A stretch of DNA of 64,000 nucleotides. It comes from Parietichytrium sp. I65-24A. Its lineage: Eukaryota > Sar > Bigyra > Thraustochytrida > Thraustochytriidae. Where the stretch lies: NCBI GenBank assembly GCA_012862575.1, contig BLSF01000103.1:1-64000 (forward strand). The letters are read 5' to 3'. A program made the position numbers and the translations under genes. Each line of letters starts with the position of its first letter. The first letter of the stretch is position 1. The notes under the pieces are model-generated. The model saw nothing but the letters and a program-made list of their open reading frames with translations. It ran no database searches and was not told where the DNA came from. This document shows positions 10,631 through 19,934 of this stretch, piece by piece.

Positions 10631-13375
10631 ATGCAGTGGATCTCGGCGCATGAGATGATGGACAGCTGGGAACAGCAGCAGCAGCAACCACCGGCGCCAC
10701 CACAGCATCAACATCATCATCAGCATCATCATCAGCAGCAGCATTGCAGAAGCTGCAACGTGAGGAACAACAGACCTTTTACTGCCCAACAAGCGCCAGA
10801 GCCCCCGATGCAATACGAATTCGACATGATGAGCAGCGAAAACATTCCATTCTCCTGGGAAGGCGTCGAGGTGGACAACATGAGCACGGGGTCCCTACAG
10901 CTTGACTTGGACGACCACAACTGCTGCCAGGCGGGTCTTGATGACTTTTGCAGCACGGGATCGATTATCTCGGACGATCTGCTCTCCGAGATGGACTTTT
11001 TGCAGCCGTCGCGGGACGGCGAGGAGGAATTCAGCGCGCCAACCATTGCCATTCCAGAGAGTGTGCACGATGTAGACTGCAGCTCCACGCCGCGCTCGGC
11101 GTTTTCGGATGTTGACGATCTGGAACTGGCTCAGCCTCTGAAAAAGCGCAAGGCCACCCCGCGCCGCCCTAGCCCCAAGGGCACGGCGCGCAAGGCCGCT
11201 GGGACTGGTGCTGCTGCTGCCACTACTACTGCTGCACCACCAAAGGCTCCAGCTGGCGATCCCATTCCTCTAAAAGACAATTTTGTCAATCTTGGCTTGG
11301 ACGAGTTCTCGGCTGCGCAGGTAACGGGCTCTTTTGTCGAGGAAGTGTTTGTGGAGAGATACCAGCGCAACAACAAATGCTCCGGCTTGAAAAACCTGCG
11401 GTGTTTTCCTAATTGTGGGCCGACGCACAGGAGCAGAAAGTTTTGCGGCCAGCCAATCAGCTTCAAGACTACGCACATCAGAGGCCACAGCTGCTCTATT
11501 GAGCAGCAGGCTGACGGCAACGGACTTGTCAAGTTGGTCGACTCGGCTCTCCCCAAAGATCTTCTAGCGTGGGGCCGATTTGACAAGGCAGAAGACGGAG
11601 ACGCTACCGTGAAGCGCGGGTCCATCATCGATAAGAACACAATTTTGGCACAGGAGAGGCGCCGTGGACAACCTTTTTTCCCTTGGTATCGTAAGTTGAA
11701 GGTGACAAACCCTGGCAAAAGAAGAAGAAGAAGAAAAAACAGTCCGGCTAACCTTTTTTTCCGATTGTCTTGTTGCTTTTCAGCGAGCTCAATCTTGAGA
11801 CGCGAGAGAGATGGCACGAATAACGAGGCCATCGAGTTTCAGTTTAACAGTGAACACCAAGGCTGGCACTATGCGTGGCAAGCCACCAAGTACACGTGCA
11901 ACGTGGAGCACATCTTTAAGGTCTACGTATTCACACCAATCGGAGATTCTCGTCTCCTTTGCCTCGGAACTTTTGATTCTCCAAAATTCTCCATCTATTG
12001 CCGCCGTCGCCGAAGATTCGACCGCCCCGACGCAGCTGATCTTCTCTCGCCGACTACATTCGAGAGCCGCTTGGTATGGTATGTGTTATCCAACCTGGAA
12101 AACATTCAGTTGGAAGACGGGCAAGGCAGCGACACGGAGTCGGTGGCCTCCAGCGCTCCATCAGAGGCTTGGTCAATGGTGTCCTCTCCGCGCTCCCTCG
12201 CTCCGACCAAGTTGAGCACCATGCCTGTGAAAGACAGGTTACAGCTGGTTCTCCAAGCGTTTGCCAAGCACATGGTGGAGGAGGTGGACCTCACCGAGAA
12301 GATCAAGGAGGTCAGCAAGCAGGCTTCCTTCCGTCGCGACCGTGGCGAGAGCATCGACATCGGATTCCGGCAATTTTTGAAAATCGTCCGAGACCATATG
12401 CAAGTGTTTTTCAAAACGTACGGCCTCACGCTGGATGACTTTTGCTCCATGGACGGCTTTAGCATGTTAAAGAAAGCAATTCCTCTCGGCGGGCCAACAG
12501 CCGTTGCCGTGAAAATCGAGGATGCAAGCGACGATGAAGCGCCTGTTTCTGGAAAGAAGCGCCCACGGAGCTCTGCAAAGTTTGGCAGCGAGCCATTCGA
12601 GTCCAACCCCACTCTCAACTTTGTGGAGTTGCAGTCCGAAGACCTCGTGCACACTCACCTGAACTCCAAGCCGGAGCGCGAGCTCCGGTGCGCCTTCATT
12701 GAACTCGCTGGAACCGAAGCCGTGAGCAATGGTGTCCTCCGCCGAACTCGCCGTGCAGACTCCAAGATCATCGAAGAGCTCCAGGCGAAGGGGAGCCGAA
12801 TTTGCGTGGTGGACGAACGCGACTTTGGGCTGTCAAAGTACATGGAGTTCTCTGCGGACGGAGCAGCGTCGTGGGAAGCAGAGGGTTTCCGTGCCTCTGG
12901 GGTCGCTCCTGATCTTCGCGGAAAGTGGGACCGCGACGAGTCTGTCTATCGCAGCATCAGCGAGTTCCGCCGCAGGACCGGAATGCCTTGGGTTCGCCGC
13001 AAGCTGCTCGAGATGATGGAGTGCACGGCCAAGTATGAGCATCATGGGTCTTCGCTGCACTGCTTTATGAACCCCAAGTTGTTCTCGGATGGTTTTGTGG
13101 AGTACCAAATGGATCGCAAGATCCACCCTTTCAATTTTCAAGACCCGCTGTTGGGCCTGTCCAAGCCCATGGCAATCGCCAAGCAATCATTTATTGTTGG
13201 AAATGCTGCTGTTGCGCGTCACTTTGTCACCGAGAACACACGAATGACTCGCATTACCTGGCGTGGAGCTGACCAATCTACCCTTCGCGGAAGGATATTT
13301 TACGAGGAGAAGGAGGTCAGTGGCTGGTGTCCGAAGGAAGAGTTTGTCTACCTTGCGCACAAGCAGGTATCATAG
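10631..13375 (+). CDS. Gln/His-rich regulator-like protein with KNLxCFPxC domain
   Basis: Two exons: 10631-11690 and 11784-13375. The 93-nt intron (GTAAGT...TTTTCAG with a pyrimidine tract) is a multiple of three, so the unspliced frame also stays open. The spliced protein is 883 aa. It has a Gln/Pro/His run (residues 15-38), an acidic Ser/Asp/Leu-rich stretch (62-165) resembling an activation domain, and a basic cluster KKRKATPRRPSPK (171-183) resembling a nuclear localisation signal. A domain from about 232 to 425 contains KNLRCFPNC, and its spacing matches the TM2-fusion gene at 27129-29834. The C-terminal half has a VKIED SUMO-type motif and a segment of the G-W-D-S...G-W-RK type, possibly lipocalin- or START-like (weak). 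I infer a nuclear regulator. No named DNA-binding family is recognised. Confidence 0.85.
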   Translation: MQWISAHEMMDSWEQQQQQPPAPPQHQHHHQHHHQQQHCRSCNVRNNRPFTAQQAPEPPMQYEFDMMSSENIPFSWEGVEVDNMSTGSLQLDLDDHNCCQAGLDDFCSTGSIISDDLLSEMDFLQPSRDGEEEFSAPTIAIPESVHDVDCSSTPRSAFSDVDDLELAQPLKKRKATPRRPSPKGTARKAAGTGAAAATTTAAPPKAPAGDPIPLKDNFVNLGLDEFSAAQVTGSFVEEVFVERYQRNNKCSGLKNLRCFPNCGPTHRSRKFCGQPISFKTTHIRGHSCSIEQQADGNGLVKLVDSALPKDLLAWGRFDKAEDGDATVKRGSIIDKNTILAQERRRGQPFFPWYRKLKVTNPGKRRRRRKNSPANLFFRLSCCFSASSILRRERDGTNNEAIEFQFNSEHQGWHYAWQATKYTCNVEHIFKVYVFTPIGDSRLLCLGTFDSPKFSIYCRRRRRFDRPDAADLLSPTTFESRLVWYVLSNLENIQLEDGQGSDTESVASSAPSEAWSMVSSPRSLAPTKLSTMPVKDRLQLVLQAFAKHMVEEVDLTEKIKEVSKQASFRRDRGESIDIGFRQFLKIVRDHMQVFFKTYGLTLDDFCSMDGFSMLKKAIPLGGPTAVAVKIEDASDDEAPVSGKKRPRSSAKFGSEPFESNPTLNFVELQSEDLVHTHLNSKPERELRCAFIELAGTEAVSNGVLRRTRRADSKIIEELQAKGSRICVVDERDFGLSKYMEFSADGAASWEAEGFRASGVAPDLRGKWDRDESVYRSISEFRRRTGMPWVRRKLLEMMECTAKYEHHGSSLHCFMNPKLFSDGFVEYQMDRKIHPFNFQDPLLGLSKPMAIAKQSFIVGNAAVARHFVTENTRMTRITWRGADQSTLRGRIFYEEKEVSGWCPKEEFVYLAHKQVS

Positions 13376-13648
13376 AATTTTCATTATTTTTTTTCGTTAA
13401 TTTATTCTCTAATATGTAAAAGCAATGTAACAATACAATTTCACAACACAACATTCCGTACTCTTCTATTGTCCTGGCGCATGCTTTTAAAAGTTGGTCA
13501 ATCGCGGCGACCGCTAAGGAACGACTGCGCGCCGCTGGTGAGAAAACAAACATATTCCGCTTTCACGGGTCAGCATTTTTCAGAATTCAGCATTTGACGC
13601 TCTCACGGGTCAAACACCTTCAAGTTGGAGTTGCCCCAAACAATCAAA

Positions 13649-14578
13649 TCATAGGTTAAATGTGTTCAGCTTTGAGAAACGCTCGAAAAGCTCTTGCGCG
13701 ACCGGATCTGCGGAGATGTCCTCACGGGTCGGTCTACGCCCTTGCGACAACTCGAAAGACTTTCTCCAGTCCAAGAGTTCTGCTTTTACGCTCTGCAGCT
13801 CACTGGGCGCCGGTTCATCGCTCCGCGAACCCTCCTCGCGGCCATTCCCGCCATCGTTCGCCGTGGGCTCTTCGTCCACGCACACCCTCCTCTGTAGCAC
13901 ATTTGGCGGGAACCTGCTCTCAATCTCCGAAACCTTCTTGGCGAGCGAGCCGTCCTCATTCTTCCTGAACTGCACCGGCGCGGCGCTGCCTTCAAAGTGC
14001 GTGACAAGCACGCCGCCGCGTTTCAGCTGCGCGACCACATTGGCAAACTCCTCGCAATCTTCGTCCTCGAACGCGAATCCGACGCGAATCGCATCGAACG
14101 GTGCATGCGGAAAGTACACCGAGTCGCACGCATCCACCGGCAGCACCACAATGCGGTGCAGCATCTTGTTCCTCTCCATCTCCTCTTTCCCGGCCGCATG
14201 CATCAGCCCATCTGCGATGGCTTTCGCCGTGGGCTCTGCGAGAGCGGCCTTGCGATCCACAGCCACCACGTGCCCGCGAAGTTGCCCACCGTCGTTCAAC
14301 ACAAGCCGAGCCATGGCCGCCGACACAAACCCAGCGCCGCAGCCGCAGTCCAGCACCTTGTTCCCGGGCTCCAGGGCGTCGCGGAGGAGGCCGAGCTGCA
14401 GGAGGTCGTCAGAGACGCACCCGCGAGAGGTGAACCGCCCGCGGTCGAGGCCGCCGAGCAAACTGGTCAAACCGGTCAAACCGGACGCAGCTGACTGAGT
14501 GGCCAGCCACCGCCACCGCCGCCGCAGAGGACTTGGCTTGGCGCGGAGTGGTGCGCGGAATAGTGCGCGCGCGAGCAT
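13649..14578 (-). CDS. PCMT-like SAM-dependent methyltransferase, probably mitochondrial
   Basis: 309 aa, starting at an ATG at 14578. The first 25 or so residues are rich in Arg, Ala and Leu and lack acids, as in a mitochondrial presequence. A Rossmann methyltransferase core follows: motif I KVLDCGCGAGFVSA near residue 75, then GHVVAVDRK and a post-motif RIVVLPVDACD. This is the protein-L-isoaspartate methyltransferase pattern, but the usual PCMT substrate motif is not evident. The C-terminus holds a short helical module (ELLDWRKSF...RRPTREDI.ADP..QELFERF) of a kind found in FAM13-like and many protist proteins. The substrate is unknown. It is convergent with the upstream regulator gene, with 273 bases between them. 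Confidence 0.75.
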   Translation of the reverse strand: MLARALFRAPLRAKPSPLRRRWRWLATQSAASGLTGLTSLLGGLDRGRFTSRGCVSDDLLQLGLLRDALEPGNKVLDCGCGAGFVSAAMARLVLNDGGQLRGHVVAVDRKAALAEPTAKAIADGLMHAAGKEEMERNKMLHRIVVLPVDACDSVYFPHAPFDAIRVGFAFEDEDCEEFANVVAQLKRGGVLVTHFEGSAAPVQFRKNEDGSLAKKVSEIESRFPPNVLQRRVCVDEEPTANDGGNGREEGSRSDEPAPSELQSVKAELLDWRKSFELSQGRRPTREDISADPVAQELFERFSKLNTFNL

Positions 14579-15910
14579 CTTCCTGCAACTTTGTCTTTGT
14601 GTTTGTCTTTGTCTCTGTGTTTGAGTTTGGCTTTGTCTTTGTCTCTGTGTTTGTGTTTGTGTTTGTCTTTTTGTCTTTGTGTTTGTCTTTTTGTCTTTGT
14701 CTTGTTGGCTTTGTCTTTGTCTTGTTGGCTTTGTCTTGTTGGCTTTGTCTTGTATGTTTGATTGGTTGATTGATTGATTGCTCGCCTCTTTTGTTGAGAG
14801 GATGGATGGAAATCGTCTGTGATTTTGTTGTTCATCCCAAATCCCAAATGTTCAATCAATCAATCAATCTACTCCAATGCGCACATGGGGCTCACTGTCA
14901 CTACAAATATGTAGCTGTACCTACTGTTAGTGAGTTAGTGCTTCATTATGAATGGTGTTATACTTCTCATTACCACGTGGTAATGAATGATTTGGAGAAC
15001 AAAAGAACGAAAAGGAACCTTTTGAACTATTACCAGAATCCAGCATGCTGTACTACTCGACTACCAGTACTCGCTATGGGTGTTAAATTATGGTGTCACG
15101 GTAGCTAAATTGTAGGATGATGATGATTGATGGAATCTACTAGTTCCGGCTTGTATCACTGCCGCTAAGACGATGCTAACAAACACTATAGGCTAGGCTA
15201 GACAGTAAACGTACAGCCAGCCATAGCCAGCCATCCACGGCACTCTAGCTGACGCTAAGAAGAGTTAATCAATTGCATTTACGGGACTTCTGCTCGATAC
15301 TATCTTCTCCCATAGCGCGTTTAAGTATAATCGAACGCCTAGTAAATATTACCCGACCTTAACAACATTTAGCGAAAAGAGCAGCCATTCTCGTACACGA
15401 CCTGGCGTGCTGATTTGGCACATTGGGCACCTGATGTGCAGCAGTCAAAACAATAAGTTACCATTCATTCTATACATTCACACGCACACACGAGACTCAC
15501 AAGTCACGCGAAACACGCGAAACGCACGACTCGACCAAGAGCGCAGCAACGCCGGGTCGGCTAACACCGTCCACTCGCTCCTTCGGCTCATTCGGCTCAT
15601 CCGCTCACTCAGTCTGTCAGTTCGTTTTTTTTTGTGTTTGTGTGTGCAAAGTTTGTCTGTTCAAAGTTTGTGTGGCCTTCAGGAGACGCCATCTTTCGCA
15701 CGGACTCCTTCCATTCTTCCGTTCTTCCTTCCGTTCATTCTTCCTTCCATTCATTCATTCATTCAATCGTTCGTTCATTCATTGTTCCTCAGGGCGAGTC
15801 TGCGCACGGCGAGCGTTGGCGCTGCCTCGCTGTGTCTCTCGCGGCGGTCTTGAGTCTTCATTTTATTCTTTACAAAGGTTCGTGGTTGGTCGGCCCGCCG
15901 AACGGAAGGC
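14579..15910. other. intergenic, repeat-rich
   Basis: Divergent intergenic region. It holds a (TTTGTCTTTGTG)-type repeat at 14590-14752, TTGA units at 14757-14780 and (TTCC/TTCA)n at 15707-15783. Frames across these tracts encode only Phe/Val or Ser/Phe repeats. It should contain the promoters of the genes starting at 14578 (-) and 15911 (+). I see no further gene. Confidence 0.6.
14590..14752. repeat. TTTGTC/TTTGTG tandem repeat
   Basis: About 160 bases of six-base TTTGTC and TTTGTG units with interruptions, immediately upstream of the methyltransferase start at 14578 (on the other strand). Confidence 0.85.
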
Positions 15911-16609
15911 ATGGAGAGGAGGAATTACCTGGAAGTAGGCCAGACTTCGACGCCGAAGGGTCACTCGCTGATATGCAGTGAGGACTACGTTCCTCCGTTC
16001 TCAGCGAGTCGAGAGCGGTCTGCATGTGAGTTCTATGTTGGTTTGGATATGGCGTTTGGCTTTTGGGGTTTGGGGTTTGGCTTTGGGCTGCTGTCTTTTG
16101 GCGCCGCGGTGTCTGTTTGTCGTCAACGCAAAAGCGCGGGAAGGGCGGAAGAATAGAAGAAATGAGTGAAAAGAGAAGAAATGGGAAGGGGATACATACA
16201 TATTGCGTGAAACTAACAGATCCTCCACTTTGTTTATTTTACAGTGCTTTCCAAGGTGCAAGCGTTCCTCCCGCAGATAGCTCAAGCTAACGAGGAGCTT
16301 GAGAAACAGCGCTCGTCCACTCCTACCACGAGCGAGCCTTTCCAGCTGGAAAAAACAGAGGACGTCCCGAAAGACGTAAACAGCGAGGACAGCAGTAGCG
16401 ACGAAGAAGACGATGCGAAGCTCACCAATCCTCAGCAGCTGTTAGAGCACGAGGATGGCTCCCTTTCTTTTGAGGTGGCATTGATGCCCCTCAAAAGCGA
16501 CGTTAAGGACGAAGGGGTAGATGGCACTGCCACGCCTGAAGGTGGGGATGGCGAAGTGGACAGTGATAAGCACACGAGGCTTATCGTGGAAACGTCGTCG
16601 ACCGATTGA
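15911..16609 (+). CDS. NOPCHAP1-like (DUF4598) small protein
   Basis: Two exons: 15911-16025 and 16245-16609. The 219-nt intron has a GTGAGT donor and a TTTTACAG acceptor. Splicing is phase 1 and gives a 159-aa protein. The junction creates SALLSKVQAFLPQIAQANEEL, which matches the LL.K.QAFLP...AN.EL signature of the NOPCHAP1/C12orf45 family. Members of that family chaperone NOP58 during box C/D snoRNP assembly with the R2TP complex. The rest is acidic and Ser-rich, with a hydrophobic FEVALMPL segment where the family has its second conserved patch. Assignment to the family is moderately sure. The first exon before SAL is less certain. Confidence 0.6.
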
Positions 16610-16967
16610 AAAGTTGCGCACTGACCAAGCCAAGGAAGCTGTTTCCCCCCAGGAGCGAGTGACGCGGCTTGCTTTGACACGGCCTCCAGGTTGCGCGACT
16701 GCGTGTTGATACAAGTAAGCCTCTCTGGCACTCTCCGATCTCCGACAAGGATGGAAGCCTGTGATAAAGTTGTTGATAATTTCTCTTTTCGCACGATACT
16801 ATTTCTCTATCATTTCTCTCTAACTTGGACACACACCTACATGCCAACATCAATCACAAGAATCCGGGACAAGGTCAGAGTTTCAGTGCAGCAGCAAATA
16901 TGCCACAGGGGGAGGGGTGGGGGGGACCTCTCCCCGTCCGCAGCAAAGCAACAAAAACGAGGCCCGC
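16610..16967. other. convergent intergenic spacer
   Basis: Holds the 3' ends of the NOPCHAP1-like gene (+) and the histone-fold gene (-). There is a G-rich run near 16910-16925. Nothing else seen. Confidence 0.6.
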
Positions 16968-17528
16968 CTACTTTGATAGGTCGGGAAGCAACTCCGCGAG
17001 AAAATCCATCCGAGGATCCTTTTTCGCAGCAGTGGCGACATCCTGGTACCGGATCAGCTTGCGATCTTCCAACTTGGCAATTCCAAGAGCGCGGTCCAGC
17101 ATGCTGCCGATGAAAATCTCCGTCGCCTTGGAGACCAGGTGAATAGCCTCCGAGCCGGTCATCTTCACACTGTCGTCCAACTTCATGATCCTCCTAATCG
17201 TGCCGCTGCGAATGGTCTCATTGTCCGCCGCCTCGCTCACTGGCGGCCTCCCTCTCTTCCTCTTCACAGGGGCGCCTTTCGAGTCCGCAGCCCCTGCGTC
17301 TCCTGCGTCTCCTGAGTCCCTTGTCTCCCCAGCGCCCTTTGCACCGTCTGCACTGTTCGCGCCATTTACAACGTTTACAACGTGTACAACGTTTGCCGAA
17401 CTGCCTCTCTCCGACTTGGTCTCCAGCAGTTGCGGCTGGACGTCGTTGGCCGAGCTGTTGGCCGAGTTGGGAACTGACCTGTTGGCAGCCGAGTCGCCGG
17501 CGGTCTGCTTGCTGCTGGGCGAGGACAT
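16968..17528 (-). CDS. histone-fold protein, POLE4/CHRAC1/NF-YC type
   Basis: 186 aa from an ATG at 17528. The N-terminal half is low-complexity (Ala, Ser, Asn, Asp) and ends in an AT-hook-like KRKRGRPP near residue 90. Residues from about 105 to 183 form a CBF/NF-Y-type histone fold (RIMKLDD...SEAIHLVSKATEIFI...RKLIRYQDVATA), followed by F...LLP. The order and wording resemble DNA polymerase epsilon subunit 4/Dpb3 and CHRAC small subunits. These pair with a second histone-fold partner to bind DNA in replication or chromatin remodelling. The added AT-hook suggests minor-groove contacts. Which complex it serves cannot be decided from this sequence. Confidence 0.75.
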   Translation of the reverse strand: MSSPSSKQTAGDSAANRSVPNSANSSANDVQPQLLETKSERGSSANVVHVVNVVNGANSADGAKGAGETRDSGDAGDAGAADSKGAPVKRKRGRPPVSEAADNETIRSGTIRRIMKLDDSVKMTGSEAIHLVSKATEIFIGSMLDRALGIAKLEDRKLIRYQDVATAAKKDPRMDFLAELLPDLSK

Positions 17529-18503
17529 TCTCTTCGCAGCTGGCAGCGACCAGCTAGCTCTTCATGCCTCGTCACGCTTCCCTCCCTACTTCACTACTTC
17601 AATAGTTCAATAGTTCAATAGTTCAATAGTTCAATACTTGAATACGTTCCTGCTTCCTTCGCCCGTGCCGCACGAGTACGCGGAGCAGTTGCGGCCACGG
17701 CTTCCACAGCGTTGTGTTTCGTAGAATGACTGCTGAGTAACTGTGACACAGGACACAACTGTGACATAACTGTGATGTTAGTTATGTTAGCAGGTAATTG
17801 TTTTGGTCTTGAGGCGAGTGACTGACTGTGAGGCAAGCTAACTTACAGTTAATGTGAGTAATGTGAGCTGGAGCGAGTGACAAAAATGCACAAAGCGCAT
17901 GTGAGGCAGGGAGGCAGGGGACAAGCTGGTGTGAGTGCGGAGAACTTTGAAGGCCTTTTTCGCTGATTGATTGATTGATTGATTGATGATCAAGAACGAA
18001 TGAAAAATACTGAAGGCCGTAAATGCAGTGCAGAGTTTTTCGTTTCGATTCCTCGCTTTGCGAAGACCAAACGCATCTCGGTGGGTACTAGTACCGGTGG
18101 GTAAGCTTATCGTTGGACAATGTCAAGTTGTTCTGTACATCACTGTTGTTCTGTTCATGGAAGAAGCTGGTCGTGGGCCACCAAATAATTCAGAAGATGA
18201 ATTTTTTGAGTAAGCTTATGCATACTCGCAACCAGTACGGAAATGAGTAATGCAATACAATCATTGCTATGAGAATCAGGCTACGTTGGCTACGTAGATT
18301 GAATCTACGAGCCTATCGACAAAGCTATTGGCGTGCTTGCCGCATTTGCCAAGGTCAAGGCTAGTCGAAAAGCTTCGGGACTACCGCTCTGTAAAGCACT
18401 ATTATTACTGGTATGAAAAGCTGAAGAAAGGTCCGGCTGTGTGAATTGCTGGATCTTTGCAGATAAGTACATCCTTTTGTTTTTTAGAAAAGAAAAGACT
18501 GGC
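17529..18503. other. intergenic, short tandem repeats
   Basis: Contains an 8-bp repeat (TTCAATAG, about 4.5 copies) at 17598-17635 near the histone-fold gene's start, and TTGA units at 17963-17987. No gene recognised. Confidence 0.6.
17598..17635. repeat. (TTCAATAG)n tandem repeat
   Basis: Four full 8-bp units and a partial one, about 70 bases upstream of the ATG of the minus-strand histone-fold gene. Confidence 0.9.
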
Positions 18504-19934
18504 TCATTTTATTCGGAGCCCAAGTGCAGCAGCCCCCAGGGTGCTCAATCCGGAAATCACAAACAAGAAAAGATATGCCGTAAAGTATGTTTCGGGGTTG
18601 ACTTGGGCCCAGGACGCCACATTCAAGAGCGCAGTCTGAGCTTGACCCATGGCGATTGACACCACGCTAACCATGAAGAAGGTGAGGCTCAAGCCTTTGA
18701 TATAATCAGTAGCCGGGTCGCCGGGGAAACTGGTGGCAATTATGACCGGGAAAGATGCCCACGATCCACCAAATCCAAAGCCCACAAAAACAGCCGCCAC
18801 AAGGCTTGACGCGACAGTGCACGAGAACAGGAAGATGCCAATCCCAGCAGCAATGCAAAGCTGCCAACAAGCCATGACAAACGGGTTCCTGCCGTAAGCG
18901 TAGACGACGGCACTGATAATGCGAGCGAACAATTGTGCGACGAGAAATGTGATCGTGAGATGGAAGGTCAGAGTGCTTGTGTCGCTACTTTTCGGGTCAA
19001 TGGTGGAGGCCAAATTTCCGATGGAAGACAGAAAGGTGGCGCTGATTCCAATGCCGAACGAGGTCGTAGCGCACGTCAGCCATACAACCGAGCTCGTCAT
19101 ATAATCAGTCCACATCGCAGGGACGGGAATAATGACGGACTTGGTCTCCACAATCTCGATAACTGTCGAGCCTCCGTCTTCATCGCTTTCGCCCATCGAT
19201 TCGCTCTTCATGGCTTTTGCAAATATGCGCTCCCTGATGCAGAATAGATAGCGCGGCCCGACGGCCATTGAAAGTGTGACCACTTGGGTTACCAGGACCA
19301 TGCGCAGACCGATAAGTGGAAGGATGGCGTGATAAATGAGCACATGCGCACATGCCCCGATCCCAAGAGCAACAGACATGAGCGCGACGCCAATGCGACG
19401 CACGCTCGGACTCGCAATGAGGTTAAAGCTAGTCACGTTGACTGTGTGAGAGAATGTGCCCCCAGCCCCAGCTCCAAAGAGTAGAAAGAGAACAAAGAGA
19501 ATTGCGAACGAACTTGAGCCATCGACGAAGGTGAGCACCATGAGCACGCCCACGAGCGGCAGAACAGTGAGTGAAAAAGACACGACTGTCAAGAGACGAT
19601 CTGCTGTATTCATGGAATGCTTTCTTGTGGACCAGCTGTACAGCAAGTGAAAAAGGTATTGCGCGATGCCAAGGCCCGCTTGGCTGCCTACGCCGACTAA
19701 CACTATCTCCGAATTTGTGAGGCCATAGAGCCGCAATTGCTCCGTGTACAATGGAAACGCGTACAACACCCCGAGCAGAATGACGTTTAGTGCACCCGTG
19801 ACAAAATACGAGGATTGCAGCAAATCCCTAGGTTTCGTTGCTTCCGTGGCACCAAGAGCCTCTATCGCATCAAACGTCTTTGTCTCCACCGGGCGCACCT
19901 GGTCCGGCGCGGTCGTAGAGGAACTCCCGAGCAT
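18504..19934 (-). CDS. MFS transporter, nodulin-like/NFD4 type
   Basis: 476 aa. The first ATG in frame is at 19934; the four preceding codons begin at a TTG. After about 45 hydrophilic residues come roughly twelve hydrophobic segments in two halves. They are separated by an acidic loop (SESMGESDEDGG) near the middle. The arrangement ALNVILLGVLYAFPLYTEQL then GVGSQAGLGIAQY, with FLLFGAGAGGTFSHTVN in TM4-5, is that of the nodulin-like/NFD4 major-facilitator family. Substrates of that family are poorly defined and include small organic acids in relatives. It should sit in a membrane. The substrate cannot be inferred here. Confidence 0.8.
   Translation of the reverse strand: MLGSSSTTAPDQVRPVETKTFDAIEALGATEATKPRDLLQSSYFVTGALNVILLGVLYAFPLYTEQLRLYGLTNSEIVLVGVGSQAGLGIAQYLFHLLYSWSTRKHSMNTADRLLTVVSFSLTVLPLVGVLMVLTFVDGSSSFAILFVLFLLFGAGAGGTFSHTVNVTSFNLIASPSVRRIGVALMSVALGIGACAHVLIYHAILPLIGLRMVLVTQVVTLSMAVGPRYLFCIRERIFAKAMKSESMGESDEDGGSTVIEIVETKSVIIPVPAMWTDYMTSSVVWLTCATTSFGIGISATFLSSIGNLASTIDPKSSDTSTLTFHLTITFLVAQLFARIISAVVYAYGRNPFVMACWQLCIAAGIGIFLFSCTVASSLVAAVFVGFGFGGSWASFPVIIATSFPGDPATDYIKGLSLTFFMVSVVSIAMGQAQTALLNVASWAQVNPETYFTAYLFLFVISGLSTLGAAALGLRIK

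Noticed and set aside
11131-11832. 233-codon minus-strand open frame
   Set aside because: Antisense of the regulator-like gene. It has no independent conserved motif and spans the intron.
13662-14498. 278-codon plus-strand open frame
   Set aside because: Antisense of the PCMT-like methyltransferase, whose conserved motifs lie on the minus strand.
14533-14769. 78-codon frame of Phe/Val repeats
   Set aside because: Produced by the TTTGTC/TTTGTG repeat.
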